DNA from: Terriglobia bacterium
GTDB taxonomy: Bacteria; Acidobacteriota; Terriglobia; Bryobacterales; Bryobacteraceae
Reading direction: 5' to 3'
NCBI GenBank assembly: GCA_021324615.1
Contig: JAJPIT010000031.1
Span: forward strand, 26,482-90,481
DNA length: 64,000 nucleotides
Shown: positions 17,655 through 26,634 of the stretch, one piece after another
Position numbering within the stretch: the stretch's first letter is position 1
Layout: each line of letters starts with the position of its first letter
Notes under the pieces: model-generated
Database searches by the model: none
What the model was told of the DNA's origin: nothing
Seen by the model: only the letters and a program-made list of their open reading frames with translations
Position numbers and translations under genes: made by a program

Positions 17655-18815
17655 ATGAAATGTAGCGGCCGCAATGTCTCCACGGGCGAGCCCGTCTTGC
17701 TGGAGTTCGATTCCGTGATCCAGCACGTCGACCCGCTGCTTCAGGAAGCAGACGAGGCCTGGATCGCCCCCGGCTTCATCGATCTTCAGGTGAACGGTTT
17801 CGCCGGCGTCGATTACAACGCGCCCGAAGCCGCGCACGAGGAGATCGCGCGCTCCATCGAAGCGATGTTTTCGACCGGCGTCACGCGTTTTTTTCCCACC
17901 GTCATCACCGGCGATCCGGCGCGGATGGCGGCCGCGCTCCGGAACCTGGCCGGTGCTCGGGAGACGCTTGAAAACGGCGCGGCGATGGAGGCGTTTCACG
18001 TTGAAGGCCCGCACATCTCGCCCGAAGACGGGCCGCGCGGCGCGCATCCGCGGCAATGGGTCCGCCCGCCGGACCTGGAGGAATTCCGCCGCTGGCAGGA
18101 GGCGGCGCGCGGCCACGTCCGCCTGGTGACGCTTTCCCCGGAATGGCCGGGGGCGGCGCGCTACATCGATCAGCTTACCAAAGAAGGCGTGGTGGCCAGC
18201 ATCGGCCATACGGCGGCCTCGCGCGAGCAGATCGAAGACGCCATCCGCGCCGGCGCGGCTTTGTCCACGCATCTCGGCAACGGGGCGCATGCGGCGCCGG
18301 CCAAGTTCAACTACATCTTCGATCAGCTCGCCGCCGATGCCCTGGCCGCCAGCTTCATCGTGGACGGCATCCATCTGGCCGATAATTTTCTGCGCGTCGC
18401 GCTGCGCGCCAAGGGAGTTGAGCGGAGCATCCTGGTGACGGACGCCGTCATGCCCGCCCTGTGCGAACCCGGCTGTTACCGGCTGGGCGAAGTCGAGGTG
18501 GAGTTAAAGGAAGACCGCCGCGTCGTGCTCCGCGGGGGCGAGCGGCTTGCCGGATCAAGCCTGCGCATGGACCAGGCCATCTCCAACGTGATGCGCATCG
18601 CCGGCCTCACGCTTACCGAAGCGGTGGCCATGGCCACGGTCAATCCCGCCCGCGTCGGCCGCATCGTTTCGCGCCAGCGCGGCCTGCGCGGCGGCGAGCG
18701 CGCCGATCTCGCGCGCTTCCGGCTGGCCGGCGGCAGCATCGAAGTTCTCGAAGTGTACTTCAGCGGCCGCCGCGTGTTCTCTCCGCAGCGGGACTCCACT
18801 CGCGCCGGGCTTTAG
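17655..18815 (+). CDS. nagA: N-acetylglucosamine-6-phosphate deacetylase
   Basis: It removes acetate from GlcNAc-6-phosphate during amino-sugar catabolism or cell-wall recycling. The amidohydrolase TIM barrel is clear: WIAPGFIDLQVNGFAGVDYN, TRFFPTVITGDP, the metal Glu in AFHVEGPHISPEDG, His residues in ASIGHTAASREQ and STHLGNGAH, ASFIVDGIHLAD, the catalytic Asp in ILVTDAVMP, and a C-terminal NPARVGRIVSRQRG. The N-terminal beta-sandwich half is short. Three in-frame starts occur between 17625 and 17655; I use the last, which gives 386 residues. No nagB or PTS gene is adjacent. Confidence 0.93.
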   Translation: MKCSGRNVSTGEPVLLEFDSVIQHVDPLLQEADEAWIAPGFIDLQVNGFAGVDYNAPEAAHEEIARSIEAMFSTGVTRFFPTVITGDPARMAAALRNLAGARETLENGAAMEAFHVEGPHISPEDGPRGAHPRQWVRPPDLEEFRRWQEAARGHVRLVTLSPEWPGAARYIDQLTKEGVVASIGHTAASREQIEDAIRAGAALSTHLGNGAHAAPAKFNYIFDQLAADALAASFIVDGIHLADNFLRVALRAKGVERSILVTDAVMPALCEPGCYRLGEVEVELKEDRRVVLRGGERLAGSSLRMDQAISNVMRIAGLTLTEAVAMATVNPARVGRIVSRQRGLRGGERADLARFRLAGGSIEVLEVYFSGRRVFSPQRDSTRAGL

Positions 18816-18857
18816 CCGCCGGGTCCCCGCCGGTGCGCGGCATCTTTCCAAACGGCG

Positions 18858-19862
18858 TCAGGCCGCCGCGTTCAATTCTTTTTCGAAAAACGCATCCACG
18901 CAGTCCAGGATCGCCGCGGGATCGGAGGCGTGATAGATCTCCGCGCGCAGCCGCGACCCGTTGCGGACCCCGTGCGTGAAATACGTGGCGAACTGCTTCA
19001 TCTTGCCCGCGGCGTCCGGCGCGCCGTGCGCGATCAGCATCTCGAAGTAGCGCCGCATCAGCGCATAGCGCTCCTGCTCGCGCGGGATCTCATAGCTGCC
19101 GCGGCTCAGATAATCGGCGATCTGGCGGAAAATCCAGGGGTTCGACGAAGCCGCGCGGCCGATCATCACCGCGTCGCAGCCGGTCTGCTTCACCATGCGC
19201 ACGGCATCCTCGGGCGTGACGATGTCGCCGTTTCCAATCACCGGGATGTTCACCGCCGCCTTCACCTCGGCGATGCGCGTCCAGTCGGCGCGGCCGCTGT
19301 AGCCCTGCTCGCGCGTGCGCGGATGCAGCGCGATGGCCTGCAACCCGCAGTCCTCGGCGATCCGGGCCATCTTCACCGCCACCAGTTCGCGGTCGTTCCA
19401 GCCGGCGCGGAACTTCATGGTCAGCGGAATCGTGATCGCCGCGCGGACCGAGCGTAAAATCTGCTCCACCCGCGGCAGATCCCGCAGCAGCCCGGAGCCC
19501 CCGTTGCAGGTCACCACCTTCTTGACCGGGCAGCCGAAGTTGATGTCCACCATGTCGAAGCCCAGATCCTGGCAGTAGCGGGCGGCCTCCGCCATCACCA
19601 CCGGATCGGAGCCGAAAAGCTGCGCGGAAATCGGATGCTCATCCGGCTCGAAATATAGATAGCGGAACGTCCGCGTGGGCCGGGTGGCGCGCGCGCTGGC
19701 GACCACCCCGTGGCTGGAGGTGAACTCGGTCATGATCAGCCCGCAGCCGCCCTGGGCCCGGATGAGCCGGCGGAAAACGGTATCGGTGACGCCGGCCATG
19801 GGAGCGAGAACGGTCGCCGGCGCAATCCGCACGCCGCCGGCGCGATATTCTGTCGGAAACAT
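18858..19862 (-). CDS. dusB: tRNA-dihydrouridine synthase B-type
   Basis: This FMN enzyme reduces uridine to dihydrouridine in tRNA D-loops. The 334-residue protein has the expected TIM barrel: VLAPMAGVTDTVFRRL for FMN, GSDPVVMAEAARY, the catalytic Cys111 in DINFGCPVKKV, VTCNGGSGLL, TMKFRAGW, ALHPRTREQGYSGRADW, VIGNGDI and MIGRAASSNPWIF. The C-terminal helical RNA-binding domain follows. Length and motifs are those of the DusB/Dus3 group. The stop lies 43 bases from the convergent nagA stop. Confidence 0.95.
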   Translation of the reverse strand: MFPTEYRAGGVRIAPATVLAPMAGVTDTVFRRLIRAQGGCGLIMTEFTSSHGVVASARATRPTRTFRYLYFEPDEHPISAQLFGSDPVVMAEAARYCQDLGFDMVDINFGCPVKKVVTCNGGSGLLRDLPRVEQILRSVRAAITIPLTMKFRAGWNDRELVAVKMARIAEDCGLQAIALHPRTREQGYSGRADWTRIAEVKAAVNIPVIGNGDIVTPEDAVRMVKQTGCDAVMIGRAASSNPWIFRQIADYLSRGSYEIPREQERYALMRRYFEMLIAHGAPDAAGKMKQFATYFTHGVRNGSRLRAEIYHASDPAAILDCVDAFFEKELNAAA

Positions 19863-19892
19863 CTCACTCTATTTTCGCAGATCGGCGCCGCG

Positions 19893-20684
19893 CTACCCGC
19901 AGCAATGCAGCTTTTGGCCGGTGATCTCCGCGATCTGGCGCGCCAGTTGCTCCTGAAGCAGAAAGGTTTCCTCAAACGCCGCGTCAAAGGTCTCCGACCA
20001 GAGGTGGAATCCATCGGCGGCGCTGCTGAGCTGCGCCGTAACGCGGACTCTGTGGTCGGCCACGCGCACGCTGCCTTCCATCACCGCCGCGACGCCGAGA
20101 TCCTTGGCGATATCGCGCACGTCGTGGGGATCTTTATATTGAAACGCCGAGGTGCGCGCCGCCACCTTCAGACCCCCCATTCGCGTCAGCGCATTGATCA
20201 GCTCCTCGGTCACGCCTTCGCAAAACGCCGCGCGGCTTTCGTCGTTGGTCATGTTCACAAAGGGCAGCACCGCGATCGACTTCACGGCGGCCGGACGGGC
20301 GCTTTGACGCGTAAAACCGGGCCGATAAGCGCCGCGCGGCAGCGAGATGACGATCGGGTCGTGCGCGCCCTCGCTTTCGTAATACTCCGCCAGCAGTTTC
20401 CGGAGCCGGCGCGCCTCCACTCTGACGATCGGATCGATGCGCGAGTCGAAGTCGCATTTATCGAACACCCGCGCGGCGATGTCCCGCGCCGTGGGAGCTC
20501 CTCCGTGCTCCAGGGCGTGTTCGACCAGCAGGCGCAGGAAACGGCTCATCCGTTCGCATCGCCGGAAACGCGCCGAGGACAGAATCTTCTCCAACTGCCG
20601 CCGCACCATTGCCGGATGGGGCGCGGGAGAAGTGATGGAGCGCTCCGTTCTGGCGCGGGTCTTTCTCATCTCCTTTATCTGCAT
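19893..20684 (-). CDS. Winged-helix / TolB-like regulator
   Basis: A two-domain protein. Residues about 25-130 look like a winged-helix DNA-binding unit (MSRFLRLLVEHALEHGG, RIDPIVRVEARRLRKLL, SLPRGAYRPGF). Residues about 140-260 match the TolB-like amino-terminal domain that follows such units in CadC-like regulators (SIAVLPFVNMTNDESRAAF, EGVTEELINALTRM, VMEGSVRVADHRVRVTAQL, HLWSETFD). The TPR array that usually completes these proteins is absent; the chain ends at LHCCG. The start is uncertain, with in-frame ATGs at 20708, 20684 and 20669. It lies 31 bases upstream of dusB on the same strand. Confidence 0.75.
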   Translation of the reverse strand: MQIKEMRKTRARTERSITSPAPHPAMVRRQLEKILSSARFRRCERMSRFLRLLVEHALEHGGAPTARDIAARVFDKCDFDSRIDPIVRVEARRLRKLLAEYYESEGAHDPIVISLPRGAYRPGFTRQSARPAAVKSIAVLPFVNMTNDESRAAFCEGVTEELINALTRMGGLKVAARTSAFQYKDPHDVRDIAKDLGVAAVMEGSVRVADHRVRVTAQLSSAADGFHLWSETFDAAFEETFLLQEQLARQIAEITGQKLHCCG

Positions 20685-20795
20685 ATCGCGTCTCTGCCAC
20701 TGTCTCATCGTGTACCCACACCGTAACAGGCAAGGCGCGTGCCAAAACCGGATTCCGGACGCGATGTGGCTTGATATCAATGATTTGCCGGCATC

Positions 20796-20856
20796 CCGGA
20801 AAAGCGAAGCGTTTCCGGCTCCCGCTGTAAGAAAGTAAGGCCCCCGGCTCTTACTT
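20796..20856. repeat. Two adjacent hairpin-forming inverted repeats
   Basis: CCGGAAA (20796-20802) pairs with TTTCCGG (20812-20818), and AAGTAAG (20833-20839) with CTTACTT (20850-20856). Neither arm is followed by a T-run, so these do not look like intrinsic terminators. They lie in the 359-base gap between two divergent regulators (20685-21043), where I see no gene. They could be operators or part of a transcript leader. Confidence 0.5.
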
Positions 20857-21043
20857 CCTTTCGTCCGGCCGGTTCTGCGATTCTTGAGGTGCCCTCAAAA
20901 ATGTTTTCTGCCGGTTGAACTTACCAACACAGATCCGGAAGCCAGCCGCAACAACGTCGTGGCCGCGTTCGCGGGCCGGAGCGCCGTCTGATTTCGCGGC
21001 GCATTCCCTTAAGAAATTGCACCCGACGCGCAGGGAGAGTGGG

Positions 21044-21469
21044 ATGACGATAGTGGTGATTGACGACAATCCGGGTGACCTTCGCCTGATACGGGAAGCT
21101 GTGGCGCGGGCCGACCCCTCCGTGGACGTCATCTCCTTCACCGACGCGCGCGAGGCCGTCGACGCCCTGTGCGGAAGCCGCGCCACGCTTCAGCCCGGCG
21201 CGATTCTATTGGACCTCCGGCTGGGCGCCGCCGACGGTCTGGAGGTCCTGCGGATCATCCGCTTCGTGCCGCGGCTCTCCGATATTCCGGTGATCGTCTT
21301 CACCTCTTCCAATGCCGGCGCCGACAGACACCGGTCGCAGCTGTTGGGCGCCACCCGCTTTTTGAAAAAACCGCTGAAGGCGGAGGATTACTTTCGCGCC
21401 GTGGATGATGTGGTGCGCCAGATCCGGGGCGGGCCGGCATCGGAACGCGGTCCGGGACCGGAACCGTAG
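21044..21469 (+). CDS. Rcp1-like single-domain response regulator
   Basis: A stand-alone receiver domain of 141 residues with the acidic pair in VVIDDNPGD, phosphoacceptor Asp57 in ILLDLRLG, Thr/Ser in VIVFTSSN and the Lys in RFLKKPLKAEDY. There is no output domain. This form resembles Rcp1, which receives phosphate from phytochrome-type kinases. Its start is supported by AGGGAGAG six bases upstream. The receiver-kinase protein that follows after an 85-base gap is the obvious partner. Confidence 0.9.
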   Translation: MTIVVIDDNPGDLRLIREAVARADPSVDVISFTDAREAVDALCGSRATLQPGAILLDLRLGAADGLEVLRIIRFVPRLSDIPVIVFTSSNAGADRHRSQLLGATRFLKKPLKAEDYFRAVDDVVRQIRGGPASERGPGPEP

Positions 21470-21554
21470 AGTGGCGGCGGCGCGCTACGCTTCCTCAGAA
21501 TATAAGTAGCGTTGCCCGCTCTCTCCGACGAACTCCACTTGGAGAAATTGAGCA

Positions 21555-22757
21555 ATGGCGGATCTACTTCGCGTCCTCATGGTTGAAAATGCGGCTGAAG
21601 ATGCCCAACTGGTGGCCGGCGTCCTCCGGCAGGATGGATTCGATCCCCGCATCCACCGCGTCGAGACGGAGGCGCAGATGCGCGAGGCGCTGGAGCGCGA
21701 CGGCTGGGATGTGATCCTGCTCGATTACGCGCTGCCGGCTCTTAGCGGCGTCCAGGCATTGAAAGTCTGCCAGGAGTACGGCTGCGGCGCGCCGGTCATC
21801 GTCGTCTCCGGCAGCGCGGGCGAGGAGATCGCAGTGGAGATGATGAGAGCCGGCGCCGACGATTACCTCCTGAAGGGCAAACTGGCGGGACTGCCCGCGG
21901 CCGTCCGGCGCGCGGTCTCCCTCGCGCAGGTCCGCCGCGAGCGGAAGGTCGCGCAGGAGGAGATGCAGCGCCCGGCCGACCACCTCCAGCAGGCCAACGA
22001 GGAGCTGCACCAGTTCATGCATTCGGTAAGCCACGATCTCCAGGAACCGTTGCGCATGATCAGCGTCTACGCCGAGCTGATCCGGCGGAAACTGGAGCGC
22101 GTGGACGCGGATCTGGACGAGTACCTGGGATTCGTCATCCACGGCGCCCAGCGGATGGCCGCGCTGCTGGCCGACCTGCGCGCCTACGTGGACGCGACCA
22201 ATCTGAGCGCGCCGCCCGGTGAAGAAGCCGACGCCGAGATGGCCCTGCAAGGCGTCCTGCTCAACTGCTGCTCCGCCATCGACGAAAGCGGGGCGGCTAT
22301 CGTCCACGACCCCTTGCCCCGCCTGCCGGTGCGGGAAGCGCATCTGACGCAGATCTTCCAGAATCTGATTTCCAACGCGATCAAGTACCGGAGCGCGGCC
22401 GCTCCCATCATCCGCATCTCCGCGCAGCGCCAAGGGGCGTGGTGGCGTTTCGCCTGTTCCGATAACGGCCTGGGCATTGCGCCCGAATACCGCGAACGTG
22501 TCTTCGATTTCTTCAAGCGATTTCACGATCCCCGGATTCCGGGCACGGGCATGGGCCTGGCCATCTGCCGCCGCATCGTGCAGCGCTACGGCGGCCAAAT
22601 CTGGGTGGAATCGGCGCCGGGAGGTGGATCCACGTTCTGCTTCACCCTTCCCGCCGGACCATCCCGGCCACCGCAATCCGCCGCAGAATGCACTCACCCG
22701 GCTGTTGCCGGCCGCGCCGTCGCGGCAGGCGATCCCTCCCGGGAGGCCGGATCGTGA
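21555..22757 (+). CDS. Receiver-histidine kinase hybrid
   Basis: A soluble 400-residue protein with a receiver domain first (about 5-125, phosphoacceptor Asp57 in VILLDYALP), then a short coiled linker. A HisKA domain follows with His160 in SVSHDLQEPLRMI, then an HATPase with NLISNAIKYR, ACSDNGLGI and GTGMGLAICRRI. The kinase part is close to the cyanobacterial phytochrome group. No sensor or membrane segment is present, so it probably acts as a relay: phosphate enters at the receiver and controls the kinase, which then feeds the upstream single-domain regulator. Confidence 0.9.
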   Translation: MADLLRVLMVENAAEDAQLVAGVLRQDGFDPRIHRVETEAQMREALERDGWDVILLDYALPALSGVQALKVCQEYGCGAPVIVVSGSAGEEIAVEMMRAGADDYLLKGKLAGLPAAVRRAVSLAQVRRERKVAQEEMQRPADHLQQANEELHQFMHSVSHDLQEPLRMISVYAELIRRKLERVDADLDEYLGFVIHGAQRMAALLADLRAYVDATNLSAPPGEEADAEMALQGVLLNCCSAIDESGAAIVHDPLPRLPVREAHLTQIFQNLISNAIKYRSAAAPIIRISAQRQGAWWRFACSDNGLGIAPEYRERVFDFFKRFHDPRIPGTGMGLAICRRIVQRYGGQIWVESAPGGGSTFCFTLPAGPSRPPQSAAECTHPAVAGRAVAAGDPSREAGS

Positions 22758-22782
22758 TCCGCGCGGGCGCCCGCGCGGCGGC

Positions 22783-24648
22783 TCATCCGCCGGCCTGCAC
22801 GAAGGCCAGCACCTCTTTTTCGTTCGTCGACCGGCCCGGCAGCTTCGCGATCACGTTCCCGTCCCCGTCGAGGATCGCGTAGTAGGGAATCGCCACAGTC
22901 TGGAACTTCTCGTCTTCGAGCTTCTGGAACTCCTCCGAGGCCTTGTCGGTTCCGTCGGTATAAAGCTCCACCAAGATCAGATTTTTCAGGGCCGCGGCGA
23001 TCTCCGGACGCGGCCACATGTTGGCCTTCATCCAATGGCAGTTGGTGCAGGCGTATCCGGTGAAGGCCACCAGCACCCGCTTATTTTCCCGCTTGGCCTG
23101 CGCCAGCGCTTCGTTGTACTGGTTCTTCATCCATTTCAGACCGCCCTCGGCCTGCGCGCCGGCGCCATTGGCGGCGGGCGGAATGAACGCATCCAGATCC
23201 CCCAGCGGCGCGCCGAACATTCCCGGCAGCAGGCTGAAGGCGAAGATCAGAATGGCGCTGGCCGCCAGCAGGCGCGCCACGCCCAGATGCTCGCCCGGCT
23301 CGACGCCCTCCAGCCGCAGCAATCCCAGCAGATAAAGACCGGCCATGGCGGACAGAACAAACCAGGCGGCCAGGAATCGCTCGCGCGTGAGCCAGTTGGT
23401 TTGCAGCACCAGATCGACGTTGCTCAGATACTTCAGCATGAAGGCGAGCACGGCGAAGCCCATCACCACCTTCACCCGCGCCAGCCATCCCCCGCTTTTG
23501 GGAAGTTTTTTCAGATACGACGGGAAGGCCGCCAGAAAGAAGAACGGCAGCGCCAGGCCGGTAGCGAAGCTCGCCATGCCCAGCACCGGTTGCGCCCCTT
23601 TTTGCTGCACCGACGCGAACAGAATCGTGCCCAGGAACGGCCCGATGCAGGCGAACGAGGTGAGCGTAAACGTCACGCCCATCAGCAGCGTTCCCAGATA
23701 TCCGCCGCGGCGCGACGCCGAATCGAGTTTGGTCAGAAGGCTGGAAGGCAGCGTGATTTCGAACGCGCCGAGCAGGCTCAAGGCGAAAACCCCGAACACC
23801 AGCGCGATGAATCCGTTCACCCACGGATTCGATCCGAGCTGCACCACGCCGAAAGGCCCGGCGGCCGCCGCGACGCCGAAGCCCAGCGAGCAGAACAGCA
23901 CCACGATCCCCAGCGAAAATACCAGAGCCTGCGCGATCCCGCCGCGCTGGTTCAGGAAAAAGGAAACCGTGATCGGGATCATCGGGAAAACGCACGGCGT
24001 AAAGATGGTCGCCACTCCGAATCCGAACGCGGTCAACAGAAAGGCCCACAAGCTGTCGTTGGTGGCTTGGACCGTTGTTACTTGCCCCGGCGCGGGCGCG
24101 CCGGGGCCAACCTGGGTGTATCCGGCCGGGACCGTAAAGGCGGCCGGAGCCGGCGCGGCCGGATCCACCGTCAGCGTAAAGGACGCCGTTTTCGTCCGCG
24201 GCGGCAGGCACTGCTTGTCATCGCAGCTCTGATATCGTACCTGCGCCGTCAGATCCACCGGACCCGGCGCCGCATCTTTTTTCAGCGCGGCGGCGATCCA
24301 AAAAACGGCTTCGTTCTGAAATGTTTCGGTGTCTAAATTGAAATTCGGATCGAATTTCCGCTCCGGCTTGGGCTGGTAAAGTTTGTAGCTCTCCACCGCC
24401 GGGCTGTCTTCCAGTTTCGCCGTGGTGGGAATCGGTCCGCCGGGCGGGGTGGTCAACGAATAGAGATGCCAGCCGGGCTCCAGCTTCGCGGTCAGCCTTA
24501 AGGCGACCGTCGCTCCCGCCGGGGCCCTGGCCGGATCCGCGGAAAGCTGCCACTGCACGGGATCGAGCCGGGCGGCCAAGGCGGAGGAGAACACACCGAG
24601 GGCCAGGAGCCCGGCTCCCGCAATCCGGCGGCTGGCAGTTGTGTTCAT
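22783..24648 (-). CDS. dsbD: Thiol:disulfide interchange protein DsbD
   Basis: It carries reducing equivalents from cytoplasmic thioredoxin to the periplasm. After a signal peptide ([15 protein letters not shown]...), the N-terminal immunoglobulin-like domain (about 25-185) has the redox Cys pair in [12 protein letters not shown]. The eight-helix core has [16 protein letters not shown] and [11 protein letters not shown], each with its conserved Cys. The C-terminal thioredoxin-like domain has [15 protein letters not shown]. At 621 residues it is complete. Unusually, its ATG overlaps the plsX stop (ATGA), attaching a redox gene to a lipid-ribosomal operon. Confidence 0.95.
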   Translation of the reverse strand: MNTTASRRIAGAGLLALGVFSSALAARLDPVQWQLSADPARAPAGATVALRLTAKLEPGWHLYSLTTPPGGPIPTTAKLEDSPAVESYKLYQPKPERKFDPNFNLDTETFQNEAVFWIAAALKKDAAPGPVDLTAQVRYQSCDDKQCLPPRTKTASFTLTVDPAAPAPAAFTVPAGYTQVGPGAPAPGQVTTVQATNDSLWAFLLTAFGFGVATIFTPCVFPMIPITVSFFLNQRGGIAQALVFSLGIVVLFCSLGFGVAAAAGPFGVVQLGSNPWVNGFIALVFGVFALSLLGAFEITLPSSLLTKLDSASRRGGYLGTLLMGVTFTLTSFACIGPFLGTILFASVQQKGAQPVLGMASFATGLALPFFFLAAFPSYLKKLPKSGGWLARVKVVMGFAVLAFMLKYLSNVDLVLQTNWLTRERFLAAWFVLSAMAGLYLLGLLRLEGVEPGEHLGVARLLAASAILIFAFSLLPGMFGAPLGDLDAFIPPAANGAGAQAEGGLKWMKNQYNEALAQAKRENKRVLVAFTGYACTNCHWMKANMWPRPEIAAALKNLILVELYTDGTDKASEEFQKLEDEKFQTVAIPYYAILDGDGNVIAKLPGRSTNEKEVLAFVQAGG

Positions 24649-25667
24649 TTCCCGGCAACGCGCGAGGCGGCGGCGCCGTCGAGCTCCGCCGCGATCTTCT
24701 CGTTGATTCTGCCTTCGGCGAACTCGGCCGCCACCCGGATGGCGTTCTTGATCGCGTTGGCGTTGGAACGGCCGTGGCAGATAATGTTCACGCCCTTGAC
24801 TCCCAGCAGCGGCGCTCCGCCGTACTCAGAGTAATCGACGCGCTTGCGGAAATCCCGGTAGGCGGCGCGCGAAAGAACATAGCCGATTTTTCGCGTTACC
24901 GTCTTGGCCAGCGACTCCTGAAGCATGTTCTTGATCATTTCGACCAGCCCTTCGGAAACCTTCAAGGCCACGTTTCCGATGAACCCGTCGCACACCACCA
25001 CGTCGACGACTCCAGTATAAATGTCCCGTCCTTCCACGTTGCCGGTGAAGTTGAGCGGCAGGGCCTTGAGCAGCGGCATGGCCGCGCGGGTCAGTTCGTT
25101 GCCTTTATGCTCCTCTTCGCCGATGGACAGCAGCCCGATTTTGGGACGCGGATTTTTGAAGATAATGCGCGCGTAGATCTCGCCCATGACGGCGAACTGC
25201 GCCAGCATCTCCGGCGTCGAATCCACGTTGGCGCCCACGTCCACCACCACCACCGGTTTTCCCACCAGGGTGGGAAAGGCCGAAGCCAGCGCCGGGCGGT
25301 CGACGCCGCGGATCATCCCCTGCACCATCTTGGCCGTGGCCATGCAGGCGCCGGTGTTTCCCGCCGAGACCACTCCCTGCACTTCGCCATCGCGCTGGAG
25401 CCGGCAGGCCACCCGGATCGAGGAATCCTTCTTCCCGCGGAACGATTTGGCGGCGGAGTCCTCCATGGTCACCACTTCCGAGGCATGATGGATCCGGATG
25501 GGGAGGTCCTGCGCGGCGGGATGCGCGGCCAGTTCCCGTTGCAGCACGTCCTGGCGTCCCACCAGAACCACATTGACGTTGAGCGCCGCCGCCGCGCGGA
25601 TTGCGCCTTCCACTTCAGATTTAGGGGCGTGATCGCCGCCCATGGCGTCGACCGCGATGGTGGTCAT
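24645..25667 (-). CDS. plsX: Phosphate acyltransferase PlsX
   Basis: It makes acyl-phosphate from acyl-ACP for PlsY in phospholipid synthesis. The 340 residues carry the N-terminal [18 protein letters not shown], the [12 protein letters not shown] loop, [41 protein letters not shown] and [11 protein letters not shown]. It follows rpmF after 14 bases, the standard yceD-rpmF-plsX order. The usual next gene, fabH, is missing; dsbD is there instead. Confidence 0.97.
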   Translation of the reverse strand: MTTIAVDAMGGDHAPKSEVEGAIRAAAALNVNVVLVGRQDVLQRELAAHPAAQDLPIRIHHASEVVTMEDSAAKSFRGKKDSSIRVACRLQRDGEVQGVVSAGNTGACMATAKMVQGMIRGVDRPALASAFPTLVGKPVVVVDVGANVDSTPEMLAQFAVMGEIYARIIFKNPRPKIGLLSIGEEEHKGNELTRAAMPLLKALPLNFTGNVEGRDIYTGVVDVVVCDGFIGNVALKVSEGLVEMIKNMLQESLAKTVTRKIGYVLSRAAYRDFRKRVDYSEYGGAPLLGVKGVNIICHGRSNANAIKNAIRVAAEFAEGRINEKIAAELDGAAASRVAGK

Positions 25668-25681
25668 GACGGCAGAACCGG

Positions 25682-25864
25682 CTACTCTTCGGCGACTTCG
25701 ATCACCTCTCGGCCTTTGTATTTTCCGCAGTGGGGACAGACGCGATGAGGCAGCTTGGGCTCATGGCAGTTGGGGCACTCGGCCAGGATCGAGCGGCGCA
25801 GGGCGTCATGGGTGCGCCGCGCCGCGGTCCGGCGCTTGGAATGACGTCGTTTTGGATTGGGCAT
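25682..25864 (-). CDS. rpmF: 50S ribosomal protein L32, zinc-binding form
   Basis: A 60-residue L32. The N-terminus [17 protein letters not shown] and the zinc knuckles CPNCHEP and CPHCGKYKG identify the four-cysteine form, unlike the Cys-less form some bacteria use under zinc limitation. AGGAG stands six bases before the ATG. It lies between yceD and plsX. Confidence 0.97.
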   Translation of the reverse strand: MPNPKRRHSKRRTAARRTHDALRRSILAECPNCHEPKLPHRVCPHCGKYKGREVIEVAEE

Positions 25865-25899
25865 GAAAACTCCTGTTGGGAGCGGGAAGCGGCAAGTGC

Positions 25900-26457
25900 T
25901 CAGCGGGATCTGCGCCCGCTGCCCACTCCCGGCGACTCTCTCCCCAAATTCTTCAGCGCCTCCCAGCGGTCATCAACAGCCTCCGCCTGGCAGCCGCATT
26001 CTTTCTGATTCCGATTCTGCCCGCAGACCGGGCAAATTCCCTTGCAAAACTCGCTACAGATGCGCTGCATCGGCAGCGCCAGCAGGACGTACTCGCGAAG
26101 GACATCCTCCAAAGCGATTCCGTCGCCTTCGTAAAATCCCATCTCCAGCTCGCTCTGGTCGATGGCCACTTCTTCTCCGTAACTTTCGGCGACCGGGCGG
26201 TAATACAACTCAAAACCCGAATCGATCGGGAAATCCGCGCTTTCCAGGCAGCGGTCGCACTCGGCCTGCATGTGGACCGAAACATGGCCCTTCACCCGAA
26301 TTTCGCCCAGCGCGCCGGCGACTAGCTCCACCGTTCCGGCGGCCCGCAGATCGCCGGCCTGCCGGAGTTTCGCGTCCAAATACTCAATCTTGCCGGCGGG
26401 ATAATCCACGTCGAACCGGCCGGCGCGAACCTCCAGATCCCGAACGTGAAAAAACAT
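25900..26457 (-). CDS. yceD: YceD / DUF177 family protein
   Basis: A 185-residue protein of the family encoded next to L32 in most bacteria and implicated in 23S rRNA or large-subunit maturation. The conserved core is GHVSVHMQAECDRCLES followed by a strand-rich middle. The C-terminus has ALPMQRICSEFCKGICPVCG and KECGC, a probable zinc site. It is the first gene of the yceD-rpmF-plsX-dsbD operon, ending 35 bases before rpmF. Confidence 0.92.
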   Translation of the reverse strand: MFFHVRDLEVRAGRFDVDYPAGKIEYLDAKLRQAGDLRAAGTVELVAGALGEIRVKGHVSVHMQAECDRCLESADFPIDSGFELYYRPVAESYGEEVAIDQSELEMGFYEGDGIALEDVLREYVLLALPMQRICSEFCKGICPVCGQNRNQKECGCQAEAVDDRWEALKNLGRESPGVGSGRRSR

Positions 26458-26622
26458 AACCCACCCTGCGGATTCGGCCTGAAAACGCGCCGTTTTCGCC
26501 CGCCTGGAGAAATCTCCGACCGCGCTTAAAAAATCAGTATAACAACTTCAGAATGCGGAATCTACGGCGCAAATCCACGGTTTCCGGGCGGTTTCCGCCG
26601 TCCCCGGCGGGCCGGGCGGGGT

Positions 26623-26628
26623 TACTCT
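26623..26628 (+). promoter_or_regulatory. -10-like hexamer of the MATE gene
   Basis: TACTCT ends six bases before the GTG start at 26635, the same spacing as at ilvE and the deacetylase. The match to the -10 consensus is moderate and no -35 is visible. Confidence 0.45.
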
Positions 26629-26634
26629 GAAGGG

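Noticed and set aside
22477..24336. A 619-codon plus-strand frame opposite dsbD
   Set aside because: Antisense shadow of a fully recognisable DsbD; composition is Arg/Gln/Glu-rich with no motif.
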